From Mucilaginibacter sp. SJ (GTDB lineage: Bacteria; Bacteroidota; Bacteroidia; Sphingobacteriales; Sphingobacteriaceae), in contig NZ_CP118631.1 of the NCBI RefSeq assembly GCF_028993635.1, positions 62,001 to 126,000 on the forward strand: a stretch of 64,000 bases of DNA, written 5' to 3'. Shown here piece after piece: positions 8,134 through 17,033 of the stretch. The notes under the pieces were generated by a model that had not been told where the DNA came from, did not search any database, and worked only from the letters and a program-made list of their open reading frames with translations. Position numbers and translations under genes: made by a program. Within the stretch, counting starts at the first letter, position 1. Each line of letters starts with the position of its first letter.

Positions 8134-9609
8134 ATGCTTAAACAGAACCTTCAACAAAAACTTTTACAAAAACTTTCGCCCCAGCAAATACAATTTATAA
8201 AATTGCTGCAGGTGCCTACTGTTTCGCTTGATACCCGGATAAAAGAAGAACTGGAAGAAAACCCCGCACTTGAAGATCTGAGCCTAACCAACCTAAACGA
8301 ACCCGAAGAACAATATCCCGACCGTGACCCCGACGAAGATAATTATAACAATGACGAGGAAAAGGGCGAGATGGATGAATTTAATATTGACGACTACCTG
8401 CAGGAAGATAACGTAAATGATTACGGATCACGCTATGATCAAAATGGTGATGACGAGGATGAGCGTAAAGAGATCCCTATTGCTGTGCAAAGCTCATTTT
8501 TTGAAAGTTTGCAAGCCCAGTTAGACCTGCTTCCCCTGAGTGATAAAGATTTCATGATCGGCAAGCAGATCATAGGCAGCCTTGACGATGACGGCTATCT
8601 GCGCCGCCCCATCATGTCGCTAACCGACGACCTTGCATTTTCACAAAATGTATTGGCTGAAGATGACGAAGTAGAAGAGATGCTCAGGGTGATCCAGGGC
8701 TTTGACCCTCCCGGTGTGGGCGCGCGCAGCTTACAGGAATGCCTGCTGATCCAGCTTCGCAAAAAAGATGCAAGCGACCCGATCGTAAAAAAAGCCATAC
8801 AGGTTGTTGAACATTATTTGGATGAGTTTACCCGTAAACATTACGATAAGCTTGAAAAATCATTGAATATGAACTCGGCTGAGTTGCGTGCGGTGGTTAA
8901 TGAGATCTTAAAACTCAATCCCAAACCCGGCGACTCAAACGAGATCAACACTAAGCAAATGCAGGTGATCCCTGATTTTCATATCACTAACAATGATGGC
9001 GTACTCATCCTTACCCTCAATTCAAAAAACGCGCCCGAACTTAGGGTAAGCCGCTCATACCAGGAAATGTTTCAGCATTATGACAAGGCTTCCCAAAAGG
9101 ATAAAAAACTGAAGGAAGCAGTGCAATTTGTAAAGCAAAAGCTTGATTCGGCCAAGTGGTTTATTGATGCTATTAAACAGCGCCAGCAAACGCTGCTTAA
9201 AACCATGAATGCCATTATGCAGTACCAGTACGAGTTTTTCCTTACAGGTGATGATAAAAACCTGAAGCCAATGATCCTGAAAGACATTGCCGACCGTATT
9301 GGCATGGATATTTCAACGGTATCCCGTGTAGCCAACTCCAAGTATGTACAAACAGAGTTTGGTACCTTCCTGCTGAAATCTTTCTTCTCTGAAGCCATCC
9401 AAACCGAGAGCGGTGAGGAAGTATCCAATAAAGAGGTTAAAAAGATTTTGGAAGAGCATATCGGCAAAGAGGATAAACGTCACCCGCTTGCTGATGAAAA
9501 ATTGACCGAGATTCTTAAAGACGCCGGCTACAACATAGCCCGTCGTACCGTAGCCAAATACCGCGAACAAATGAACATCCCGGTGGCAAGGTTGAGGAAG
9601 GAGTTGTAA
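8134..9609 (+). CDS. rpoN: RNA polymerase sigma-54 factor
   Basis: The 491-residue protein has the three sigma-54 regions. Region I is Q-rich (LKQNLQQKLLQKLSPQQIQF, residues 2-21, and LEENPALED). Region II is acidic (about 60-110). The core-binding and DNA-binding domains contain GFDPPGVGARSLQECL, a helix-turn-helix around DISTVSRVANSKYVQT, and the RpoN box ARRTVAKYRE near the C-terminus. Sigma-54 directs RNA polymerase to -24/-12 promoters and needs AAA+ activators, none of which is in this window. It is monocistronic; a palindromic element and a terminator follow it. Confidence 0.97.
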   Translation: MLKQNLQQKLLQKLSPQQIQFIKLLQVPTVSLDTRIKEELEENPALEDLSLTNLNEPEEQYPDRDPDEDNYNNDEEKGEMDEFNIDDYLQEDNVNDYGSRYDQNGDDEDERKEIPIAVQSSFFESLQAQLDLLPLSDKDFMIGKQIIGSLDDDGYLRRPIMSLTDDLAFSQNVLAEDDEVEEMLRVIQGFDPPGVGARSLQECLLIQLRKKDASDPIVKKAIQVVEHYLDEFTRKHYDKLEKSLNMNSAELRAVVNEILKLNPKPGDSNEINTKQMQVIPDFHITNNDGVLILTLNSKNAPELRVSRSYQEMFQHYDKASQKDKKLKEAVQFVKQKLDSAKWFIDAIKQRQQTLLKTMNAIMQYQYEFFLTGDDKNLKPMILKDIADRIGMDISTVSRVANSKYVQTEFGTFLLKSFFSEAIQTESGEEVSNKEVKKILEEHIGKEDKRHPLADEKLTEILKDAGYNIARRTVAKYREQMNIPVARLRKEL

Positions 9610-9620
9610 TTAAATTGTGG

Positions 9621-9698
9621 GCTGTCACCCTGAGCTTGTCGAAGGGTTGCGCGCAGAGGCCCTGCCCACCATGCTTCGACGGGCTCAGCATGACACCC
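9621..9698. repeat. Dispersed palindromic element (CTGAGCTTGTCGAAGGG type)
   Basis: Left arm GTCACCCTGAGCTTGTCGAA (9623-9642) and right arm CTTCGACGGGCTCAGCATGACA (in 9674-9695) form an imperfect inverted repeat of a kind I know to be dispersed in many Bacteroidota genomes. It lies between the convergent rpoN and cysteine desulfurase genes. Confidence 0.85.
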
Positions 9699-9735
9699 AT
9701 CTTTTTTATAGGTACGAACCATTTTTATAAAAAGT

Positions 9736-9771
9736 AAAACGCCCTAAGAACAGAGTCCTTAAGGCGTTTTT
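9736..9771. terminator. Bidirectional terminator between rpoN and the desulfurase gene
   Basis: AAAACGCC (9736-9743) pairs with GGCGTTTT (9763-9770), and the inner CTAAG pairs with CTTAA. The stem is flanked by A and T runs, so it can act on both convergent genes. Confidence 0.75.
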
Positions 9772-9791
9772 AATATCAGCAATTTCAAAGC

Positions 9792-10928
9792 TTACACATT
9801 CACAGCGCAAAGCTCGCGAACTTTAGCTACTACAAAATCAACTTCTTCTTTTGTATTATACTTTGAGAACGAGAAACGTACCGATGGCCTTGAAGAGCTG
9901 GCCCCGATAGCAGTTAATACATGCGAACCAATATCGCTGCCCGAACTGCAAGCACTACCACCCGAAGCAGAAATACCGGCAATATCAAGGTTAAACAGCA
10001 GCATATCGCTCATTTCCATCTCGGGGAAAGCCACGTTCAATACTGTATATAAACTTTTTTCGGGGTCGGTTTCGCCGTTAAAGCTTACACCGGGTACGTT
10101 TGCAACCAGTTGCTCCATCATGTATGATTTTAAACCCTGAATATGGTTTTTGTGCTGTTCCATTTCGCCGTAAGCAAGTTCAAGCGCTTTGGCCAAACCA
10201 ACTATACCATAAATATTTTCGGTACCGCCGCGCATGTTGCGTTCCTGGGCGCCACCGTAAATAAATGGTTTTATTTTGATTTTATGATTTATATGCAGGA
10301 AACCTACTCCCTTAGGGCCATGCAATTTATGACCGGCACATACCACAAAGTGAGCTTTAAGCTTGCTCAGGTCATGCTGGTAATGGCCCATGGTTTGCAC
10401 AGTATCGCAATGATAAATGGCATTGTATGCTTCGCACAGGTCACCAATACGTTCCATGTCCGACAGGGTGCCTATTTCGTTATTGGCATGCATTAATGAA
10501 ACAAAACTGCGTTCATTTTCTTTCAATAATGTTTCCAGGTGATGATAATCGATAACACCCCTGCTGTCTATGTTTACCAGGCTCAATTTAATAATGCCCG
10601 ATTTTTCCATTGCTTCCAGCGTGTGGAGCACTGCGTGATGCTCGGTGGGGCTGGTGATGGCGTGGGTAATTTTGTGATCAATGATACCGCACCTGATAGC
10701 CGTATTATCGGCCTCTGTACCGCTTGATGTAAAAAAGATTTCGGCGGGAGAGGTGTGCAGCAAACCGGCAATTGTTTTCCGCGAACGCTCAATTAAAGTA
10801 CGGGCTTCCCTGCCGTGGGCATGTATTGACGACGGATTACCAAACTGGCTTTCCATCACCTTATACATCTCCTTCATCACATCCGGATCAAGCGGCGTAG
10901 TGGCGGCATTATCAAAATAAACGCGCAT
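9792..10928 (-). CDS. Cysteine desulfurase (NifS/IscS family)
   Basis: The 378-residue PLP enzyme starts MRVYFDNAATTPLDPDV and has SSGTEADNTAIR, the PLP-lysine block VCAGHKLHGPKGVGFL (about residues 199-214), the RGGTENIYGIVGL segment and the active-site cysteine in SGGSACSSGSDIGSHVL. It removes sulfur from L-cysteine as an enzyme-bound persulfide for iron-sulfur clusters or thiolated tRNA. The length (about 380) and the extended Cys loop fit the IscS/NifS class rather than SufS. No iscU or scaffold gene is adjacent, so the partner is not clear. It lies downstream of glmM on the same strand with a 120-base gap. Confidence 0.93.
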   Translation of the reverse strand: MRVYFDNAATTPLDPDVMKEMYKVMESQFGNPSSIHAHGREARTLIERSRKTIAGLLHTSPAEIFFTSSGTEADNTAIRCGIIDHKITHAITSPTEHHAVLHTLEAMEKSGIIKLSLVNIDSRGVIDYHHLETLLKENERSFVSLMHANNEIGTLSDMERIGDLCEAYNAIYHCDTVQTMGHYQHDLSKLKAHFVVCAGHKLHGPKGVGFLHINHKIKIKPFIYGGAQERNMRGGTENIYGIVGLAKALELAYGEMEQHKNHIQGLKSYMMEQLVANVPGVSFNGETDPEKSLYTVLNVAFPEMEMSDMLLFNLDIAGISASGGSACSSGSDIGSHVLTAIGASSSRPSVRFSFSKYNTKEEVDFVVAKVRELCAVNV

Positions 10929-11048
10929 TTTTTTTAAATTTATAAATTAATGGATCAGTAAATCAAAACACATGCCCGGTAATTATATATAAGCAAGCAA
11001 CCAACGGTATTTACCGCCGGTTGCCTGCTATTTTTAATACCAGTAAAA

Positions 11049-12440
11049 TTAACCTTTCAGTTGTAAGATCTCCTTAATATCGATGATGATCTTATTGGCC
11101 AAACCGTTTGCCACGGTTTCAGAATTACCTTCAGAGTAGATCCTGATAATGGGCTCGGTGTTTGACCTCCGCAAATGTACCCATTCTTTATCAAATTCTA
11201 TTTTCAGGCCATCAATTGTTGAGTGGGGTTGCTTGATGTATTTTTCTTCAACTTTCGCCAAAAGGGCGTCTATATCCATTTCGGGCGTTAAAGTGATCTT
11301 GTTTTTTGAAATAAAATAACCCGGATATGACGCGCGCAAACTCGAAACCGACTTACCATATTTGGCCAGATGTGTTAAAAACAACGCGATACCAACTAAA
11401 GCGTCACGACCGTAATGTAACTCAGGGTAGATAACCCCGCCATTACCTTCGCCGCCAATAACAGCGTTGACTTCTTTCATTTTGTTAACCACGTTAACCT
11501 CTCCAACCGCAGCCGCATGATATTCGCCGCCCGCTTTTTCAGTTACGTCGCGCAGCGCACGGGTTGATGATAGGTTAGATACCGTGTTGCCCACATTGTT
11601 TTTCAAAACATAGTCGGCTACGGCAACCAGCGTATATTCTTCGCCAAACATGTTCCCATCTTCGCAAACAAAGCAAAGGCGGTCTACATCCGGATCAACA
11701 GCAATACCCAAATCGGCGCGTTTACCCACAACCTCTTTTGATAAAGCTATCAGGTTTTCAGGAAGCGGCTCAGGATTATGCGGGAAATTGCCATCTGGCT
11801 CACAATATAATTCGTGAACGGTTTCAACCCCTAAAGCTTTCAACAAGGCCGGTACAAAAATGCCGCCTGTTGAGTTTACGCAATCTATTACTACTTTAAA
11901 GTTGGCTTTCTTTATCGCCTCAACATCAACCAGCGGCAAGGCCAGTACAAGGTCGATGTGTTTTTGAAGCCAGGTGTCATCATGAGTAACTTTACCCAGA
12001 TCGTTTACATCAGCATAATTAAAGTCGCTGTATTCGGCAATTGTTAGTACTTCTTTGCCATCGGAATCACTGATGAACTCGCCATCGGCATTGAGCAGTT
12101 TAAGCGCGTTCCATTGTTTGGGGTTGTGGCTTGCGGTAAGGATTATACCACCCGCTGCCTGCTCACCGGTAACGGCAACCTCAACAGTTGGCGTAGTTGA
12201 TAAACCAAGATCAATAACATCAATCCCCAAACCCTGTAGCGTGCCAATTACAAGATTGTTCACCATAGCACCCGATAAACGGGCATCGCGGCCTACTACA
12301 ATCTTTTTAATCCCTGATTTTTTTACAGCCCATGATCCGTAGGCCGAAGTAAATTTTACAATATCAAGCGGTGTTAAACCATCGCCAACAGCACCGCCTA
12401 TGGTGCCGCGTATTCCTGAAATAGATTTTATTAATGTCAA
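11049..12440 (-). CDS. glmM: Phosphoglucosamine mutase / phosphohexomutase
   Basis: The 463-residue alpha-D-phosphohexomutase has all four family loops: the phosphoserine loop LTASHNPKQWNALKLL (around residue 102), the metal loop DPDVDRLCF (about 249-257), the sugar-binding loop GEGNGGVIYP and the phosphate-binding loop RRSNTEPIIRIYSE near the C-terminus. In Bacteroidota this class is usually annotated GlmM, converting glucosamine-6-phosphate to glucosamine-1-phosphate for cell wall and LPS. Phosphomannomutase or phosphoglucomutase activity cannot be excluded from sequence. It stands alone with a 265-base gap upstream. Confidence 0.85.
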   Translation of the reverse strand: MTLIKSISGIRGTIGGAVGDGLTPLDIVKFTSAYGSWAVKKSGIKKIVVGRDARLSGAMVNNLVIGTLQGLGIDVIDLGLSTTPTVEVAVTGEQAAGGIILTASHNPKQWNALKLLNADGEFISDSDGKEVLTIAEYSDFNYADVNDLGKVTHDDTWLQKHIDLVLALPLVDVEAIKKANFKVVIDCVNSTGGIFVPALLKALGVETVHELYCEPDGNFPHNPEPLPENLIALSKEVVGKRADLGIAVDPDVDRLCFVCEDGNMFGEEYTLVAVADYVLKNNVGNTVSNLSSTRALRDVTEKAGGEYHAAAVGEVNVVNKMKEVNAVIGGEGNGGVIYPELHYGRDALVGIALFLTHLAKYGKSVSSLRASYPGYFISKNKITLTPEMDIDALLAKVEEKYIKQPHSTIDGLKIEFDKEWVHLRRSNTEPIIRIYSEGNSETVANGLANKIIIDIKEILQLKG

Positions 12441-12661
12441 AATGCGAAGTTTTTGGTGTGGTAAAAGTAAAAAATATAAGCTACAAATGATATTGTTTTA
12501 AGGATTTACGCAAACGCTTGCATATAAGGTTACGGTTAATTTATTGTTTTTTAATACGGTGCAGGGTGGTTTCAATTGTCATCCCTACGCATTATTTTAT
12601 GCTTAACGGGATAATGCTGCTGCTAAGTATTAAAATTTAAAGGATTTTTTAAGCTATTTGA

Positions 12662-12669
12662 TAACTTTG
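12662..12669 (+). promoter_or_regulatory. Candidate -7 box for the PAP2-ZIP pair
   Basis: TAACTTTG is a full TAnnTTTG match 36 bases before the start at 12706. I see no good TTTG at the -33 spacing, so this is tentative. Confidence 0.4.
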
Positions 12670-12705
12670 GAAATTACAGCAAACAAACACCTATAGTAAA
12701 AAACA

Positions 12706-13269
12706 ATGCCCAACTATCTTTTAAACCTCGACCGGCATTTATTTTATTTCATTAATCATGACCTGTCCAATTCATTTTTCGACTGGATCATGCCCTTGTT
12801 GCGTAACCCCAAATTCTGGATCCCCCTGTATATTTTCATTATCATTTTTTGTTTATGGCGATATAAAAAAACAGGCGCTGTCATTATAGTGCTGCTGGCG
12901 GCATCGGCAGGCGTTGCTGATTTCACCAGCGGGGTTATTATCAAGCACAATATTCAGCGGCTTCGCCCTTGCCGTGATCCGGTTGTATCTGCAACCGATA
13001 TCAGCCGTGTGCCCTGTGGTAGCGGGTATAGTTTCCCATCAACCCACGCCACCGATCATTTTGCCATGGCGATATTCCTTGGCTTTGTGTTTTTCAGAAA
13101 ATGGAGGTGGATATGGCTTTGGGCGATACTTTGGGCAGGCAGCATTTGCTTTGCACAGGTATATGTGGGGGTGCATTTCCCGGTAGATGTATTGTGCGGT
13201 GCTTTATATGGGGCCTTTGTTGGATGGCTGTTTTCATTATTGTTTAAAAAATTACAACCTGCCTTTTAA
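12706..13269 (+). CDS. PAP2-family membrane phosphatase
   Basis: The 187-residue membrane protein has about five membrane segments and the three acid-phosphatase motifs: KxxxxxxRP (KHNIQRLRP, about 81-89), PSTHA (in SFPSTHATDH, about 106-115) and the H-containing VGVHFPVDVL (about 149-158). In Bacteroidota such enzymes act on undecaprenyl pyrophosphate, phosphatidylglycerol phosphate or lipid A. The substrate here cannot be told from sequence. Its stop codon shares a base with the start of the ZIP transporter gene (TAATG), so the two are translationally coupled. Confidence 0.9.
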   Translation: MPNYLLNLDRHLFYFINHDLSNSFFDWIMPLLRNPKFWIPLYIFIIIFCLWRYKKTGAVIIVLLAASAGVADFTSGVIIKHNIQRLRPCRDPVVSATDISRVPCGSGYSFPSTHATDHFAMAIFLGFVFFRKWRWIWLWAILWAGSICFAQVYVGVHFPVDVLCGALYGAFVGWLFSLLFKKLQPAF

Positions 13270-13985
13270 TGGGATATTGGAAAATTCTGCTGCTTTTTTT
13301 TGCTGCCTTTTTTGGCGGTACTTCTGTATTTTTATTTAAAGGCGATAACCACAAAACGCTGAAGCTGGTGCTGTCGTTCAGCGGGGCTTACCTGTTTGGT
13401 ATTACCGTTTTGCACCTGATTCCCGATGCTTACCACGGTAATGATAACTACGTTGGCGTATTCATATTGGTCGGCTTCCTGTTCCAGATTGTGCTTGAAC
13501 AATTTTCGGACGGGATTGAGCACGGCCACATGCACAAACATCCGCATGATATGGCAGTTTTCCCAATTGGCATCATGGCAAGTCTCTGCCTGCACGCTTT
13601 TTTGGAGGGAATGCCGCTTGCTCAGGGCAACCAGGACCAATTAGTTTACGGCATTGCCTTACATCATATCCCGGCGGCATTCGCACTGGCTACAGTGTTG
13701 CTCACTAACAAACAAGGTAAAAACAAAACCATACTTTTTGTGGCGGTATTCGCGGTAATGGCCCCGGCAGGATATTTTTTCAGCGATGCGTTAAGCAGCG
13801 GAAACATCGGTAACCTGCAACATTATTTTAACAGGATCATGGGCGTTGTTATCGGCATCTTCCTGCATATCTCCACCACTATCCTCTTTGAATCGAGTGC
13901 TGATCACCGTTTCAATATGCGTAAAATGATGGCGGTATTGGCGGGTGTGACCATTGCGCTGCTGGGGTTTTTGAAAGAGTTGTAG
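13269..13985 (+). CDS. ZIP-family metal transporter
   Basis: The 238-residue protein has about eight membrane segments and the ZIP motifs: an HxxPD-type VLHLIPDAYHG, a histidine-rich loop (GIEHGHMHKHPHD, about residues 78-90), HAFLEGMPL, and GIALHHIPAAFAL, whose His residues form the metal path. ZIP proteins import Zn2+, Fe2+ or Mn2+ into the cytoplasm; the exact metal is not clear. It overlaps the upstream PAP2 phosphatase gene by one base, an odd pairing with no obvious functional link. It converges on the S9 peptidase gene. Confidence 0.9.
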   Translation: MGYWKILLLFFAAFFGGTSVFLFKGDNHKTLKLVLSFSGAYLFGITVLHLIPDAYHGNDNYVGVFILVGFLFQIVLEQFSDGIEHGHMHKHPHDMAVFPIGIMASLCLHAFLEGMPLAQGNQDQLVYGIALHHIPAAFALATVLLTNKQGKNKTILFVAVFAVMAPAGYFFSDALSSGNIGNLQHYFNRIMGVVIGIFLHISTTILFESSADHRFNMRKMMAVLAGVTIALLGFLKEL

Positions 13986-14033
13986 GTTATTTATCCTATT
14001 ACTTTATGTAAAATTAATTTCTGGATAAATTTT

Positions 14034-16844
14034 CTATTTTTCCAGTTCCAGGCCCCAGTCTTTCCCTTTATCAACCGCAGGTACTCCCTTATCCATCCAA
14101 ACCGGCGTTGGCGCGCCTTTTAAAAAGTGATCGAAGAATTGCTGCTCACGTATAGTAATGTCTTTGCGGTTTTGGCGTAGCACCAGGTTATGAGCCTCGC
14201 CATTGTATTGCAGTAACCAAACAGGTTTACCTAAACGGCGTAGAGCTGTAAACATTTCAATTCCCTGGTACCAGGGCACAGCGCCGTCGGCATCGTTACT
14301 CATGATCATTACCGGTGTTTTTACTTTAGGTAACTGAAACAAGGGCGAGTTTTCGATATACAGCTCGGGCTTTTCCCAAAGTGTGGCGCCAATTCGGCTT
14401 TGTGATTTTTCGTATTGGAATTGCCTGTTCAGTCCCGATTCCCAGCGGATCCCCCCATAGGCCGAAGTCATGTTAGCTACCGGCGCGCCTGCCCAGGCTG
14501 CCGCGTACATATTTGTTTGGGTAATGAGGTAAGCCACCTGGTAACCGCCCCAGCTTTGGCCCTGTAAGCCAATATGTGCAGCATCAACCCATGTGTTTTT
14601 CTTTAAAGCATCAACACCCGAATTTACAAACTCGACCGCAGATGCCCCGGGATGACCGGTTTGATAGCTGATATCAGGCGCGAACACAAGATAACCGTTG
14701 CTTACAAAAAATGAGATGGGCAGGCGGGAAGGGGTAGGAGCAGGTGCAATGTAATTATAAAGCCCGTCAGAAAGTTTCTCATAAAAATAAACTATCATCG
14801 GGTACTTTTTGGCCGGGTCAAAATCTTCGGGTTTATACAGGATCCCTTGCGACTGATAGCCTTTAGGTGTCGTCCACCTCACAAGCTCGGCAGTGCCCCA
14901 GTTATAATCATTTTGTTGTAGGTTGATGCTGCTCAGCTTGATCTCTTTCTTCAAATCAGATGAAAAGTACAAATCAGGCGACTGTTTATAGCTTGCTTTG
15001 GTGTAGATGTAAGCTTCGGCATTTTTAGCTTTCAGCAGGTTATCATAACTCATGGAGGCGATGACCATTTTTTCGGGTTGATTGTTCGCTTCAGGAAGTT
15101 TTTGAAAATATCCCCATTGCCTGGTTTCTTCGTTTTGGGTTAACAGCCACATAGGCTCTTTCAGGGGGATGAATTTTTGCTCCGGGTCTGTTTGATCATA
15201 CCTGATGATCAGTTTGTTTTTGCGCCCGATGCCTTTGGTGAAGTTAAACGCGTCGCCCGTTGCCGGGTCAAAACGCCATATGTCGTACCGGTCATAAATA
15301 AATACAGCCTTGTCTCCTGCTAACCAGCCTGCCACACCGTAAGCTGAAGGATACCCTGGCACGTCGTTCAGTTCGTCGCCCATTCTGGTGCCGGTCGCTT
15401 TGCTCAGGTTTATTTTTTGCCCGGTTGCAATGGTATAACAGTACCAGGCCTGATCTTTGAGATCAAACCACAGCACATAATTGCCCTGCGGCGAGATATA
15501 ATAACGGCCCAAAGAGGCATTAATAAACCTGTGATTGCCGCTCCGGGTATCAATTAAAATGGCTTGTTGTTTGGTGCCGCCTTCCCACTGGGCCGACACG
15601 CGGGCTCCGGTATCTGTAAGTCCTAATACATAGCGGGCATCTTTATTTTCGGCAGTTAATATTTCTGGGATGGCCTTGCTACCTAATTGAATAATTTTGG
15701 CGTTCGTTTCTTCAGGTTTTATGACAGCAAGATAGCTACGCTTTAGCTCGGTTTGCAGGTTTTTGAGCTGCTGGGGCTGCAGGTAATCATCTTTGTAGTT
15801 CCAGATATCCAGCTTGGCTACCTCAAAATCAACAAGGGTGGTATCGGCAGGCTTGGGGATAGGCGCAGTGCCAAAGAAAAGGCTATTGCCGCTTTTGCTA
15901 AAGCTTACTTTGCCGTCGCCACTTACCGCCCAGTTATCGGGTATGCCTGCAGATCCGGCAGCGGCAATAACTTCCGCGCTATCTTTTGCCGTATTGTAGT
16001 AATAAAGCTTAAAGGGTTTTACCAGTGTTTTTTCCGGATTTTTCTCGGCAGTAAAAGCTATCTGGCGCCCGGCATCATCAATACTGATATTATGGTAATT
16101 CCCTCTGCCGGTGCTTAACCGTTTGACCGCGTTTTTTTCCAAATCAAATAGATACAGACCAGATACAGTCTCTTTTTGTTTAGCCGGCGCTGTTACAGCA
16201 AACGCAATCCATTTTCCATTTTTACTGACCTGGTATTCTGTAACATATTTAAAAGAGCGTTCGGCGGCGGTTTTTAACTTTTTAATAGTTAAATCTGCAC
16301 CTTCATGTGTAGGCGGGGCTACAGTTGCAGCTATCGCTTTTTTTGTGGTATCGCCTGATGCTGGTTTTTTAAGCGTATCGGCTGTTGCCAGGTAGGCAAT
16401 AACAGCTGCATCTTCGGCTATTTTAAATGAACGGATAGCCGGGACTTTCCTTACGGATAATGATCCTAAAGTAATTATACCTAATGTATCTTTAGGGAAA
16501 TCGGCCTGCTTTTTCTTCTTTATTTTGGCCTGCCTGGTATCCTTATAAAAAGGCCGGATAAGGCATACAGCAAATTTTGAATCGCTGCTTATCTTAATTG
16601 TGTCAGCTCTCGGAATTTTTACCAAAGTAGCGTTCCTGGCGTCTTTTATAATCAGTTCAGCATCGCCCTGCTGCGGCTTTATGACGTAACCTATCCATTT
16701 ACCATCATTGCTGATGCGTTGCCCTGCTATACTTTGCCATCCGTCAAACACAGTATGGTCTAAAGGTTTTTTAGCTGTTTTTTGAGCAGATACATGAAAC
16801 CCAATAGCTAATAACAGGCAGGCTGATAGTAAAAGTTTACGCAT
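14034..16844 (-). CDS. Secreted S9-family serine peptidase
   Basis: The 936-residue protein has a signal peptide (1-20, ending HVSAQ), a long beta-propeller-like region, and a C-terminal alpha/beta-hydrolase domain. The catalytic triad is visible: Ser in GQSWGGYQVAY, Asp in MIMSNDADGAVPWYQG and His in LQYNGEAHNLVLRQNRKD. This is the prolyl-oligopeptidase / dipeptidyl-peptidase IV group (S9), here probably periplasmic or surface exposed and used on peptides. The length is greater than DPP4-like enzymes (about 700-750), mainly because of extra propeller sequence. It has its own candidate promoter and is flanked by a repeat upstream. Confidence 0.9.
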   Translation of the reverse strand: MRKLLLSACLLLAIGFHVSAQKTAKKPLDHTVFDGWQSIAGQRISNDGKWIGYVIKPQQGDAELIIKDARNATLVKIPRADTIKISSDSKFAVCLIRPFYKDTRQAKIKKKKQADFPKDTLGIITLGSLSVRKVPAIRSFKIAEDAAVIAYLATADTLKKPASGDTTKKAIAATVAPPTHEGADLTIKKLKTAAERSFKYVTEYQVSKNGKWIAFAVTAPAKQKETVSGLYLFDLEKNAVKRLSTGRGNYHNISIDDAGRQIAFTAEKNPEKTLVKPFKLYYYNTAKDSAEVIAAAGSAGIPDNWAVSGDGKVSFSKSGNSLFFGTAPIPKPADTTLVDFEVAKLDIWNYKDDYLQPQQLKNLQTELKRSYLAVIKPEETNAKIIQLGSKAIPEILTAENKDARYVLGLTDTGARVSAQWEGGTKQQAILIDTRSGNHRFINASLGRYYISPQGNYVLWFDLKDQAWYCYTIATGQKINLSKATGTRMGDELNDVPGYPSAYGVAGWLAGDKAVFIYDRYDIWRFDPATGDAFNFTKGIGRKNKLIIRYDQTDPEQKFIPLKEPMWLLTQNEETRQWGYFQKLPEANNQPEKMVIASMSYDNLLKAKNAEAYIYTKASYKQSPDLYFSSDLKKEIKLSSINLQQNDYNWGTAELVRWTTPKGYQSQGILYKPEDFDPAKKYPMIVYFYEKLSDGLYNYIAPAPTPSRLPISFFVSNGYLVFAPDISYQTGHPGASAVEFVNSGVDALKKNTWVDAAHIGLQGQSWGGYQVAYLITQTNMYAAAWAGAPVANMTSAYGGIRWESGLNRQFQYEKSQSRIGATLWEKPELYIENSPLFQLPKVKTPVMIMSNDADGAVPWYQGIEMFTALRRLGKPVWLLQYNGEAHNLVLRQNRKDITIREQQFFDHFLKGAPTPVWMDKGVPAVDKGKDWGLELEK

Positions 16845-16857
16845 ACAGGAAAGATGT

Positions 16858-16865
16858 CAAACCTA
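16858..16865 (-). promoter_or_regulatory. Candidate -7 box for the S9 peptidase
   Basis: On the minus strand TAGGTTTG (TAnnTTTG) lies 13 bases before the ATG at 16844, implying a very short leader. No clear -33 box was found. Confidence 0.4.
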
Positions 16866-16921
16866 AATATGCTGAAAACTTATGGTTAAAAGAAATTAGT
16901 TACTGTAAAGTTACAATTGAT

Positions 16922-17028
16922 GTGAAAGGTGAAAGGTGAAAGGTGAAAGGTGAAAGGTGAAAGGTGAAAGGAATTATGTTAAATAACCAAAAACAACCTT
17001 TGGCCTTTTAGCTTTCGCCTTTCACCTC
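16922..17028. repeat. GTGAAAG tandem repeat with inverted return copy
   Basis: Seven tandem copies of GTGAAAG (16922-16971) are followed 40 bases later by the reverse-complement words CTTTCGCCTTTCACC. The region could form a hairpin at the 3' end of the aspartate kinase gene. Confidence 0.85.
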
Positions 17029-17033
17029 AAAAA

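Noticed and set aside
9515..9722. Open frames with HAEPVEAWWAGP- or MLSPSKHGGQ-like translation
   Set aside because: They are readings of the dispersed palindrome at 9621-9698 and have no protein character.
16922..16971. Tandem GTGAAAG repeat as a CRISPR array
   Set aside because: The unit is seven bases with no spacers; it is a simple tandem repeat.
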